NCBI GenBank assembly: GCA_019873645.1
Contig: JAIOAX010000008.1
Coordinates: 1-64,000 of the forward strand
DNA length: 64,000 nt
Source: Chloroflexota bacterium
GTDB taxonomy: Bacteria; Chloroflexota; Anaerolineae; B4-G1; SLSP01
Direction of reading: 5' to 3'
Part shown: one piece after another, positions 53,715-62,025 of the stretch
Numbering within the stretch: position 1 is the first letter of the stretch
How the letters are laid out: every line of letters begins with the position of its first letter
Position numbers and translations under genes: made by a program
The notes under the pieces: model-generated
Database searches by the model: none
Told to the model about the DNA's origin: nothing
Seen by the model: only the letters and a program-made list of their open reading frames with translations

Positions 53715-53746
53715 CCCTTGCGAAAGTTCGGAAACCTTCGCAAGGG
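53715..53746 (+). terminator. Hairpin after DUF1015, same family as the terminator at 1378
   Basis: Stem CCCTTGCGAAAGTT / AACCTTCGCAAGGG (one mismatch) with loop CGGA. The 14-bp stem and loop are nearly the same as at 1378-1409, but no T-run follows. It lies between the DUF1015 stop and the next start. Confidence 0.55.
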
Positions 53747-53771
53747 TAGGGTAAGATTAGGAAACCGCGCT

Positions 53772-56192
53772 ATGAAAGTCGAACGCCATCAACTTCTGGG
53801 TGTATTGTTGACCAGCATGGGGTCTTTGGCACTGGAAGTGACGCTGACGCGTATCTTCTCGGTGACCATGTGGTACCATTTCGCATTTCTGGCGATTTCG
53901 CTGGCGATGATGGGGAGCGCGCTGGCCGGCGTCGTCCTGTACTTTTTCCCGGCCATCACCCGGCCCGAACAGGCGCGGCGCTGGATCGGTTGGGCAGCGC
54001 TGGCGCTGGCGTTTTCCGTCCCCTTGACCTTCTGGCTGTACCTCAAAATCCCGTTCCAGGTGACAATGAACCGCACCGGCGGCTTCAGCCTTGCGCAATT
54101 TCTGGTGTTCATCCTGATCTATCTGGATTTGATGATTCCCTTCTTCCTCAGCGGTGTCGTGATGTCGCTGGCACTTTCCGGTTGGGCGGCGCAGGCCGGG
54201 CGGATTTACTGGGCCGATCTGACCGGCGCTGCGTTGGGCTGTCTGTTCAGCATCCTGGCCCTGGATGCGTTGGGGGGCGCGAACGCGCTCCTGGCGTTGA
54301 GCGTGATTGTGGCGCTGGCAGGCGTTGTGTTGAGTGCCGGATGGTTGCCACGCAAACCGGTGCAGGCGCTCCCGTTGGTCGGCTTTCTGATGCTGGCCGC
54401 TATGTTGGTGAGCAACGTCGTCCATCCGTGGTTGCAGATTCGCGTCAACAAAGCCGGTGGAGCGGAACCGCCGTTGCTCTACGAGAAGTGGAACGCCCAT
54501 TCCCGCGTGACAGTCTACGAACCGAACTACTATCCCTTTTTCTGGGCCGTTGCACCCCGATATTGGGATCAGACCGTGCAAGAGAGTAACACCTTCGGAC
54601 ATGCTTTGTTGCTCATTGATAGCGTCGCCGGCACGCCGGTTCAGAACTTCAAAGGCAATCTGCAACAGGTGCGTTTCTTGCGCTACGATCTCACCTCTTT
54701 CGTCTACCACTTGATCGAGCGTCCTGAAACGCTGGTGATCGGTCCCGGCGGCGGACGCGATGTGCTGGCGGCCCTGGCGACCGACGCGCCCCACGTTACC
54801 GCCGTCGAGGTGAACCCGGCGGTCATCGAGGCAGTGCGCGGTCCCATGCGCGACTTCGCGGGCGACCTCTACAACCGCCCCGATGTGAGTGTGGTGATCG
54901 CCGACGCGCGCGGTTACATTGACCGCAGCCCCGCACGTTATGACGTGATCCAGGCATCGCTGATTGATACCTGGGCCGCCGGCGGTTCCGGCGCGTTTGC
55001 CTTGTCGGAGAACAGCCTCTACACCCGTGAGGCTTTCAAAACCTATTACGCGCACCTCTCCGAACGCGGCATTTTGAGCGTTTCCCGCTGGTACCTGCCG
55101 GAGCGGCCTGCCGAAACCATGCGGTTGGTAGCGACCGGCATGGCCGGTTGGGAAGCGGCCGGCGTCGCCGACCCGCGCCAACATATAGCCGTCCTGGTGC
55201 GCTACACCTCCGGCGCAACGACCGAGGGCCTCTCTACGGTGCTCTTCAAGCGTGAACCCTTCACAGAGGCGGAAGTTGCCACGCTGCTCCAAAAGGCTGC
55301 CGACCTGGAATTCACGGTCATCTACGCGCCCGGCCTGAAGGCGACCGAGGAAGTCGGCGCGCTCATTACCGCGCCGGACCGCGCGGCTTTTATCGCGGAT
55401 TACCCGCTCGACATCTCCCCGGCAACCGACGACCGCCCCTTTTTCTTCAACCTGGTCCTGCTGGGAGATTTGCTCGATCCGGCCTTGAGCGGTAGCGGCG
55501 TCTACCGCACCAGCATGGAAGCCATCATCATCCTCTTTGTGGTGATCGGCGTTGCAGTGCTGTTCGGCGTCGTGTTTGTCATCGTTCCTCTGCTTGTCGG
55601 CACGCGGAAGCGCAAACTGGCGCGGCCTCCGCTGCGTATCCTGGGGTATTTCGGCGCGTTGGGGATTGCCTTTATGTTGCTGGAAATCCCTCTCATCCAA
55701 AAGCTCACCGTCTATCTGGGGCGTCCGGTTTATTCGCTGGCGGTGGTGCTATTTACGCTGTTGCTGTGCAGTGGACTGGGCAGCCTGTGGAGCAGCCGCT
55801 GGCCGGCGGAGACCATTCCGCAACGCATCCGCCGGGTTTTCCCGCTGTTGCTGACCGTGATTGTCGGGTACATCGTGTTGAACCAGGCCATCCTGCGTTT
55901 GACGCTTGGCCTGCCGTTGGGAATCCGCATGGCCGTGGCCGTCTTGATGCTTGCAGCGTTGGGGTTCTTTATGGGGATTCCCTTCCCGGTGGGGATGCGC
56001 TGGTCTGGCGCACGCTGGCCGGGCGTGGTGCCGTGGCTCTGGGGTGTGAACGGCATTATGTCGGTTTTCGGTTCGGCGTTGGCGACGGCCCTGGCAATCC
56101 ACGCCGGCTTCCGCGTGACGCTGCTCTGTGCCGCGGTGGTCTATGCGCTGGCCGCCCTGCTGCTGACCAAAGAGCTTGATTTTGGATTTTAG
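53772..56192 (+). CDS. Membrane-bound spermidine-synthase-like protein
   Basis: 806 residues from ATG 53772. About six or seven membrane helices (residues 5-225) precede a soluble Rossmann domain (~300-580) of spermidine-synthase type: VIGPGGGRDVLAAL, HVTAVEVNPAVIEAV, VIADARGYI. A second set of about six membrane helices follows (~590-800). The SAM/dcSAM loop is present. The fusion to membrane segments is a recurrent bacterial architecture whose product is uncertain, so polyamine synthesis is not assured. The 379 bases after it hold mainly the 15-bp tandem repeat. Confidence 0.82.
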   Translation: MKVERHQLLGVLLTSMGSLALEVTLTRIFSVTMWYHFAFLAISLAMMGSALAGVVLYFFPAITRPEQARRWIGWAALALAFSVPLTFWLYLKIPFQVTMNRTGGFSLAQFLVFILIYLDLMIPFFLSGVVMSLALSGWAAQAGRIYWADLTGAALGCLFSILALDALGGANALLALSVIVALAGVVLSAGWLPRKPVQALPLVGFLMLAAMLVSNVVHPWLQIRVNKAGGAEPPLLYEKWNAHSRVTVYEPNYYPFFWAVAPRYWDQTVQESNTFGHALLLIDSVAGTPVQNFKGNLQQVRFLRYDLTSFVYHLIERPETLVIGPGGGRDVLAALATDAPHVTAVEVNPAVIEAVRGPMRDFAGDLYNRPDVSVVIADARGYIDRSPARYDVIQASLIDTWAAGGSGAFALSENSLYTREAFKTYYAHLSERGILSVSRWYLPERPAETMRLVATGMAGWEAAGVADPRQHIAVLVRYTSGATTEGLSTVLFKREPFTEAEVATLLQKAADLEFTVIYAPGLKATEEVGALITAPDRAAFIADYPLDISPATDDRPFFFNLVLLGDLLDPALSGSGVYRTSMEAIIILFVVIGVAVLFGVVFVIVPLLVGTRKRKLARPPLRILGYFGALGIAFMLLEIPLIQKLTVYLGRPVYSLAVVLFTLLLCSGLGSLWSSRWPAETIPQRIRRVFPLLLTVIVGYIVLNQAILRLTLGLPLGIRMAVAVLMLAALGFFMGIPFPVGMRWSGARWPGVVPWLWGVNGIMSVFGSALATALAIHAGFRVTLLCAAVVYALAALLLTKELDFGF

Positions 56193-56380
56193 ATTTTGGA
56201 TTTGCGTTACTGTCGTACAGTATTCGCCATTGTCGCCTCGCCTGTCGGTGAACCGCCGGGCTATCCCGTAAACGAAACTGAAAAGCCAGATTTATCCGAC
56301 GTTACTTTTGTAGCACGGGCGTTGATGTCTATGTGAGCAACGGCGGCGAATACTGAAGCCACCAGTAATTTGCCAATTTG

Positions 56381-56571
56381 CTGATTCTCTATTCGCTGAT
56401 TCTCTATTCGCTGATTCTCTATTCGCTGATTCTCTATTCGCTGATTCTCTATTCGCCGATTCTCTATTCGCCGATTCTCTATTCGCTGATTCTCTATTCG
56501 CCGATTCTCTATTCGCTGATTCTCTATTCGCCGATTCTCTATTCGCTGATTCTTTCATTCACTGATTCTCT
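56381..56571 (+). repeat. 15-bp tandem repeat reaching the start codon
   Basis: Eleven perfect or one-base-variant copies of CTGATTCTCTATTCG (third unit type CCGATTCTCTATTCG), then one degenerate and one partial copy. The last partial unit ends CTGATTCTCTAT, whose final AT are the first two bases of the ATG at 56572. No ribosome-binding site is left between repeat and gene. Bases 56193-56380 show nothing else. Confidence 0.95.
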
Positions 56572-57237
56572 ATGCCCTATATCCTCTTCGATCTCGATGA
56601 CACCCTGTATACCAACGATACCGGTCTTTTCAAAGAACTGGGGACGCGACTGGTCTACTGGGTTTCACAGCAGTTACACATTTCCCTGGAAGAAGCGGCG
56701 GCGCTGCGGCGTCAATACTTCGATGCGCATGGGACGATGATGCGCGGCCTCTTGCTGCACCATCCCGAAGTGGACGTTGACGCCTATCTGGATTACGTGC
56801 ACGATATTGACGTCAGCCGCTATCTTGCGCCCAATCCGGCGCTCGATGCGATGCTCACACGGCTGGCGGCGCCCAAAGCCGTGTTTACCAACAGCGTGGC
56901 CGACTGGGCAGAACGCATCCTGCGGCAGTTGGGCATCCGGCAGCACTTTACCCACATTATTGACGTGCGTGCGGTGGATTACCAGAGCAAGCCGCATCCC
57001 CATGCCTTCGCGCGGGCGTTGGAGATTCTGGGGATGCCGGCTTCCGCCTGTGTGATGGTGGATGACCAGATCAGCTACCTGCGCGGCGCGGCGGCGGCCG
57101 GGATGTGGACGGTGCTCGTCCGTCCGGGCGCCGAAGCTGTGGAGGGCATTGACTATGCTGTGGATACCATTCTGGACGCCGAACCGATTCTCCAAAAGTG
57201 GCTCGCAGAACAGCAAACTGTGGTATACTTAGTTTGA
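56572..57237 (+). CDS. HAD-superfamily hydrolase (pyrimidine 5'-nucleotidase type)
   Basis: 221 residues. HAD motif I FDLDDTLYTND (nucleophile about Asp7), motif II FTNSV, motif III Lys in YQSKPHPHAF, motif IV MVDDQISYLRGA. It resembles the SDT1/Phm8 nucleotidase group, so it likely dephosphorylates nucleotides or small phosphate esters. The start codon lies at the very end of a 15-bp tandem repeat and lacks a ribosome-binding site. Confidence 0.88.
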   Translation: MPYILFDLDDTLYTNDTGLFKELGTRLVYWVSQQLHISLEEAAALRRQYFDAHGTMMRGLLLHHPEVDVDAYLDYVHDIDVSRYLAPNPALDAMLTRLAAPKAVFTNSVADWAERILRQLGIRQHFTHIIDVRAVDYQSKPHPHAFARALEILGMPASACVMVDDQISYLRGAAAAGMWTVLVRPGAEAVEGIDYAVDTILDAEPILQKWLAEQQTVVYLV

Positions 57238-57240
57238 GAA

Positions 57241-57546
57241 GTGTCTGGCGAGAACGACTATGAGAATCTCACCCACATCATTTGGCTACCGGAGATTGAA
57301 GATAAGCTATTTTATAAACATAACGTACTTGCTGAAGAGGTTGAGGAGGTCTTATTTGACCACCCACACGTTCGGTTTGTGGAAAAAGAGTATCGTGAAG
57401 CTGAAGATTTATATGCTGCTTATGGTCAGACACTGGCAGGACGCTGGTTGATCATATTTTTTATTCTGAAGAGTCCGCACGAGGCCCTGGTGCTTAGTGC
57501 AAGGGATATGGACCGTAAGGAGCGACGATTATATGCCAGAAGATAA
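57241..57546 (+). CDS. brnT: BrnT-family toxin
   Basis: 101 residues, GTG start; TATACT at 57224-57229 suggests a near-leaderless mRNA. IIWLPEIEDKLFYKHNVLAE, EEVLFDHPHV and the ending ALVLSARDMDRKERRLYARR fit BrnT (PF04365), an RNase-fold toxin. It overlaps the antitoxin gene by 14 bases in the toxin-first order typical of brnTA. The pair is expected to be autoregulated by the antitoxin. Confidence 0.82.
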   Translation: MSGENDYENLTHIIWLPEIEDKLFYKHNVLAEEVEEVLFDHPHVRFVEKEYREAEDLYAAYGQTLAGRWLIIFFILKSPHEALVLSARDMDRKERRLYARR

Positions 57547-57793
57547 AAAGAGTAGCATTTCCGGTTCGCATACCATCGAAGAGATGGCAGATTTCTGGGA
57601 TACGCATAGTCTCGCCGATTATGATGATCAAACTTATGAAGTAGAAATGGTTTTTGATCCATCGGCGCGGCGGACGGCTGTGATGATTGAACCGGAGTTG
57701 ATGGCCGACTTATTGCAGGTAGCCCGGAAACGCAAAGTCGGTGTACAAACATTGGTTAATGTTTGGCTGCGTCAGCAGGTAGATCAACTGTAG
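57533..57793 (+). CDS. brnA: BrnA/CopG-type antitoxin
   Basis: 86 residues from ATG 57533 with AAGGAG upstream. The N-terminal EEMADFWDTHSLADYDDQ is a toxin-binding motif of CopG-type antitoxins. The C-terminal VMIEPELMADLLQVARKRKV then GVQTLVNVWLRQQ is a ribbon-helix-helix DNA-binding domain. It should neutralise the BrnT protein encoded upstream and repress the pair. Confidence 0.82.
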   Translation: MPEDKKSSISGSHTIEEMADFWDTHSLADYDDQTYEVEMVFDPSARRTAVMIEPELMADLLQVARKRKVGVQTLVNVWLRQQVDQL

Positions 57794-57945
57794 TCAGCGA
57801 TACGGGGCCGCTCATTGCGTTGGCAAAAGTAGACCGTCTGCATCTACTAAAAGCCCTATTCGGCTCGGTGTTCATTCCACCCGCAGTCTACCGCGAACTC
57901 CTGGCGAAATCAGGCCCAGAAGCCTATAAGAATAATCTTTTGTAA
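57790..57945 (+). pseudogene. Fragment of a PIN-domain (DUF3368-type) toxin
   Basis: The frame beginning at the antitoxin's end reads VVSDTGPLIALAKVDRLHLL then FIPPAVYRELLAKSGPEAY, the N-terminal third of a PIN-domain ribonuclease with its first acidic residue. It stops after about 50 residues; intact relatives have about 150. It has no start codon of its own with a ribosome-binding site. A second, broken toxin locus abuts brnTA. Confidence 0.65.
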
Positions 57946-57956
57946 CCTCGCTCCCC

Positions 57957-57994
57957 AAAAATGCCCGCCGGATTGGTTCCGGCGGGCATTTTTT
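57957..57994. terminator. Bidirectional terminator
   Basis: AAAAATGCCCGCCGGA and TCCGGCGGGCATTTTTT form a 12-bp GC-rich stem with a 5-nt loop, A-run before and T-run after. It serves the plus-strand brnTA end and the minus-strand oxidoreductase end. Confidence 0.9.
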
Positions 57995-58018
57995 GCGAGT
58001 GTTTCTATCTCTTTGAGC

Positions 58019-61000
58019 TTATTTAGCTGCCGCCCAGCTATAATCCAGTGCGGCTAACTGCCGGTAGTACACCCAGCGCGCCACGGCGTCTTGCCGCGCC
58101 AGCTCCAGCAGTTGCCTGGCAATCTCCGGCTTCGACTGCGTCAGCGTCTTGAAGCGCACCTCGTTGTACATATACTCTGCGATGTCCAACTGTGGCTTTT
58201 CCTCGCGCTTATGCGGCCCGTAATCCAGTTGCAGGGGATTCTTGCCTTCCTGGATCAGGCGCGGGTCGTAGCGGTAGAGAATCCACGCGCCGGAAGCCAC
58301 AGCCTTCTTCTGCTGCTCGAAGCCGTACTTCATTTGCGGAAGCCCCTGGTTGATGCAGTGGCTGTAAGCAATGATGAGGCTGGAGCCCGGATAAGCCTCG
58401 GCCTCGCGGATGGCGCGGAGCGCCTGCGCGTCGTCGGCCCCCATCGCGATCTGCGCGACATAGATGTTGCCGTAGGTCATCGCAATCAAGCCGAGGTCCT
58501 TCTTGGGCAGCGGACGACCGGCCGCAGCAAACTTCGCCACTGCACCGCGTGGCGTCGCCTTTGACATCTGCCCGCCGGTGTTGGAGTACACCTGCGTATC
58601 GAGCACCAGCAGGTTGACTTTGCGCCCCTGCGCCAGCACGTGATCCAATCCCCCAAAGCCGATGTCGTAGGCCCACCCGTCGCCGCCGAAGATCCAGACG
58701 GAGCGCCGCACCAGCACATCGGCCAGGCTCAGCAGGTCTTTGGCCTTGGGACTGTCATCCTCGGCCAGGCGGATGCGCAATTGCGCCACGCGCTCGCGTT
58801 GTGCGGCGTAATCGGCCTCGGTTTCCTGCGGCGCGTTGAGCAATCCATCGGCCAACTCGGCGCCGAGCTTGTCGCGGAACTGGGCCACCAGCTCGCGGGC
58901 ATACTGCTCCTGCTTGTCCAGCGTCAGCCGGAAGCCGAATCCGAACTCGGCAGCATCCTCGAACAGGCTGTTGTTCCACGTCGGGCCGCGACCCTCAGCG
59001 TTCTTGGTGTAAGGGGTGGTGGGCATGTGACCACCGTAGATGGAGGAACAGCCGGTAGCGTTAGCGATGATGGCGCGGTCGCCGAACAGTTGCGACACCA
59101 GGCGGATGTAGGGCGTCTCACCGCAGCCACCGCACGCGCCGGAGAACTCGAACAGCGGGCGCAGGAGCTGCGTTTCCTTAACCGTGTTCAGATTCAAATC
59201 GTTGCGGTCATAGTCAGGCAGCACATTGAAGAAGAAATTCCAGTACTCCCGTTGCTGCGCGCGGATCGGCGGTTGCGGGGTCATATTGATGGCCTTGCGA
59301 CCGGGATTCTGCTTGTCCTGCGCCGGGCAAGTCTGCACGCACAGGCCGCAGCCGGTACAGTCTTCAGGCGCGGCCTGGATGGTGAACTTCTTGCCCTCGA
59401 ATTTCTTGCCCTTGGCGTCGGTAGACTTGAACCCGGCGGGCGCGTTCTCCAGATAGGCCGGATCGTAAATCTTCATGCGGATCACGGCATGCGGGCAGGC
59501 CATAGCGCACTTGCCGCACTGGATGCACACATCGGGATTCCATACGGGCATTTCGAGGGCGATGCTGCGCTTCTCGTACTGCGTGGTTCCGCTGGGTACC
59601 GTGCCGTCCACAGGCATAGCCGAGACGGGGACGGTATCGCCAGTGAGCGAGGCGATTTTGGCCGCGACTTCATAGACAAATTCCGGCCCACCGGGCATCA
59701 TAATCGGCGGCACCTCGATGGTGCTGGTGGCCTCGGCGGGCACTTCAATTTCCACCAGGTTCGCCAGCGCGTTATCTACGGCGGCGAAGTTCTGCTTGAC
59801 GACGTTCTCACCCTTCTTGATAAAGCGTTTGTGAATGGCTTCCTTGATCTTCGCAATCGCTTCATCCCGCGGCAAAACACCGGAGAGCGCGAAGAAACAA
59901 GTCTGCATAATCGTGTTGATGCGTCCGGGCATCCCGGCTTCTTCGGCCACTTTGTAAGCGTTGATGGCGTAGAATTTGAGTTTCTTGTCAATAATCTGCT
60001 GCTGAACGTGACGTGGCATCTTGTCCCAGGTCTCGCGGGGGTCGTAGGGCGTGTTCAACAGGAACGTACCGCCTTCAAGGGCCGGGCCGAGCACGTTCAG
60101 CTTTTCCAGATACACAAATTGGTGACAGCCGATAAAGCTGGCCGACGAGATCTGGCAGGTTTGGCGAATGGGACGCGGCCCAAAGCGCAGGTGCGAGACG
60201 GTGTACCCGCCGGACTTCTTGGCGTCGTAGGCGAAGTAGCCCTGAGCGTAGTTGTCGGTTTCCGTCCCGATGATTTCAATGGTATCGTGGTTGGCACCCA
60301 CGGTGCCATCCGAGCCCAGCCCGAAGAACATAGCGCGCACCACATCCGGCGGCTCGATGTTGAAGGCAGGGTCATAGGCGATGCTGGTGTGCGTCACATC
60401 GTCGTTGATGCCTACGGTGAAGTGGTTCTTGGGCTTGGCCTTCTTCATTTCGTCGAAGATGCCCTTGACCATCGCCGGAGTGAATTCCTTGCTCGAAAGC
60501 CCATAGCGTCCACCGATGACCTGGACATCCGTGCGCCCGGTTTCTTTCAGTGCAGCGATGCAGTCTTCATACAGGGGTTCGCCGATGGCGCCGGGTTCCT
60601 TGGTGCGGTCCAACGCGGCGATCAATTTGACGCTCTGGGGCAGGGCCGCGGCGAACGCCTGCACATCGAACGGGCGATACAGGCGCACCTTGAGCAGGCC
60701 GACTTTCGCGCCGTGGGCATTGAGGTATTCGACCGTCTCGTGGGTCACTTCCGCGCCGGACCCCATCATCACGATCACATGTTCGGCGTCGGGCGCGCCG
60801 ACGTAGTCAAAGAGGTGATACTGTCGTCCAACGAGCGCGGCGAACTTGTCCATCGCTGCCTGGACGATGCCAGGGACCTTAGCGTAGAACGGGTTGACCG
60901 TCTCGCGCCCCTGGAAGTAGACATCTGGCCCTTGCGACGTACCGCGCACCACCGGTTTATCGGGATTCATCGCGCGCGCGCGATGCGCCCGCACCAGATC

Positions 61001-61594
61001 ATCATTGATCATCGCCTTCAGATCGTCAAGCGTCAACTGCTCGATTTTGTTGATCTCATTGCTGGTGCGGAAGCCGTCGAAGAAGTGGATGAACGGGACG
61101 CGCGCTTCCAGCGTGGCTGCCTGTGAAATCAACGCAAAGTCGTGCGCCTCTTGGACGGAATTGCTGGCGAGCATCGCAAACCCGGTCGAGCGGACGGCCA
61201 TCACGTCGCTGTGGTCGCCGAAGATCGAGAGCGCCTGCATGGCCAGGCTGCGCGCCGATACGTGGATGACCAGCGGTGTCAACTCACCCGCGATCTTGAA
61301 CATACTGGGGATCATCAACATCAGGCCCTGGGATGCGGTGAAGGTGGTGGTCAGCGCGCCGGTTTGCAGCGCCCCGTGGACGGCGGCAGCGGCGCCCCCT
61401 TCAGACTGCATTTCCACGACGAGGGGTACCGTACCCCAGATATTCGTCTGCCCGGCTGCCGAGAAGGCGTCAGCCATCTCCCCCATCGAAGTGGACGGCG
61501 TAATCGGGTAAATGGCAATGACCTCGTTAATTTTGTGGGCGACCCACACGCACGCGGTATTTCCATCTACCGTAACCATTTTACGTTTTGCCAT
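58019..61594 (-). CDS. nifJ: Pyruvate:ferredoxin (flavodoxin) oxidoreductase
   Basis: 1191 residues, the full length for the single-chain enzyme. Domain order: YPITPSTSMGEMADAFS (residue ~29 on), the gamma-type domain with GSGAEVTHETVEYLNAHG, two 4Fe-4S sets (CIQCGKCAMACPHA at ~690 and CTGCGLCVQTCPAQ at ~745), and the TPP-binding domain with GDGWAYDIGFGGLDHVLAQG and SNTGGQMSKATPRG. It converts pyruvate and CoA to acetyl-CoA and CO2, reducing ferredoxin, which points to anaerobic growth. AGGAGG precedes ATG 61594. It is a monocistron bounded by a bidirectional terminator. Confidence 0.96.
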   Translation of the reverse strand: MAKRKMVTVDGNTACVWVAHKINEVIAIYPITPSTSMGEMADAFSAAGQTNIWGTVPLVVEMQSEGGAAAAVHGALQTGALTTTFTASQGLMLMIPSMFKIAGELTPLVIHVSARSLAMQALSIFGDHSDVMAVRSTGFAMLASNSVQEAHDFALISQAATLEARVPFIHFFDGFRTSNEINKIEQLTLDDLKAMINDDLVRAHRARAMNPDKPVVRGTSQGPDVYFQGRETVNPFYAKVPGIVQAAMDKFAALVGRQYHLFDYVGAPDAEHVIVMMGSGAEVTHETVEYLNAHGAKVGLLKVRLYRPFDVQAFAAALPQSVKLIAALDRTKEPGAIGEPLYEDCIAALKETGRTDVQVIGGRYGLSSKEFTPAMVKGIFDEMKKAKPKNHFTVGINDDVTHTSIAYDPAFNIEPPDVVRAMFFGLGSDGTVGANHDTIEIIGTETDNYAQGYFAYDAKKSGGYTVSHLRFGPRPIRQTCQISSASFIGCHQFVYLEKLNVLGPALEGGTFLLNTPYDPRETWDKMPRHVQQQIIDKKLKFYAINAYKVAEEAGMPGRINTIMQTCFFALSGVLPRDEAIAKIKEAIHKRFIKKGENVVKQNFAAVDNALANLVEIEVPAEATSTIEVPPIMMPGGPEFVYEVAAKIASLTGDTVPVSAMPVDGTVPSGTTQYEKRSIALEMPVWNPDVCIQCGKCAMACPHAVIRMKIYDPAYLENAPAGFKSTDAKGKKFEGKKFTIQAAPEDCTGCGLCVQTCPAQDKQNPGRKAINMTPQPPIRAQQREYWNFFFNVLPDYDRNDLNLNTVKETQLLRPLFEFSGACGGCGETPYIRLVSQLFGDRAIIANATGCSSIYGGHMPTTPYTKNAEGRGPTWNNSLFEDAAEFGFGFRLTLDKQEQYARELVAQFRDKLGAELADGLLNAPQETEADYAAQRERVAQLRIRLAEDDSPKAKDLLSLADVLVRRSVWIFGGDGWAYDIGFGGLDHVLAQGRKVNLLVLDTQVYSNTGGQMSKATPRGAVAKFAAAGRPLPKKDLGLIAMTYGNIYVAQIAMGADDAQALRAIREAEAYPGSSLIIAYSHCINQGLPQMKYGFEQQKKAVASGAWILYRYDPRLIQEGKNPLQLDYGPHKREEKPQLDIAEYMYNEVRFKTLTQSKPEIARQLLELARQDAVARWVYYRQLAALDYSWAAAK

Positions 61595-61769
61595 AGTATA
61601 GACCTCCTAAACAGTTAAATGATAAGGAACTATATTCGTACCCTTACCGGGTGCGTATTTTTCGTGATGCAGAAAACGGGTGGCAGCACGAGGCGCGTTT
61701 TCTGTATGCATACGTGTATTGTAACCTTAAAGATTATAGCACACCCTTAACTTTCGTCAAAAGTAATAG

Positions 61770-61944
61770 ATAGGGCTATCGCATTTGGCCGCTTCCGGCA
61801 ACTGAATACGGCCTAAAGGCCGGGGAAAGGGGGATTTTTGTGGCAGGGCTTCGCCCCGCCACAAAAATCCCCCCTAAAAACGCCGCTTTAGCGGCACAAC
61901 AGACAGCACGACGGGACAAAGTTTTCCAAATGCGATAGCCCTAA
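61770..61944. mobile_element. 175-bp MITE-like element
   Basis: Termini ATAGGGCTATCGCATTTGG and its near-exact complement CCAAATGCGATAGCCCTAA (18 of 19 match) are flanked by the 8-bp direct repeat AGTAATAG at 61762-61769 and 61945-61952. The inside is almost all palindrome: a 16-bp stem GGGGGATTTTTGTGGC / GCCACAAAAATCCCCC (61829-61873), plus small hairpins CGGCCTAAAGGCCG and GCCGCTTTAGCGGC. It has no ORF. It looks like a non-autonomous transposon. The rest of 61595-62025 carries only promoter-like AT-rich sequence. Confidence 0.8.
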
Positions 61945-62025
61945 AGTAATAGAGGGATTGAGGAATTTGCTTTGTAGCCAAGAGCTTCTACAATATGCAC
62001 GAATATTAAAGTGAGGATTGATAAC

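Noticed and set aside
53757..55700. 647-codon minus-strand open frame
   Set aside because: Antisense to the spermidine-synthase-like membrane protein; His/Arg/Gln-rich shadow composition with no domains.
56381..56571. 15-bp repeats as a CRISPR array
   Set aside because: Units are directly adjacent with no spacers and no cas genes are in the window.
58640..61126. 828-codon plus-strand open frame
   Set aside because: Fully antisense to the pyruvate:ferredoxin oxidoreductase gene, whose motifs are unmistakable. The frame has no recognisable domains or ribosome-binding site.
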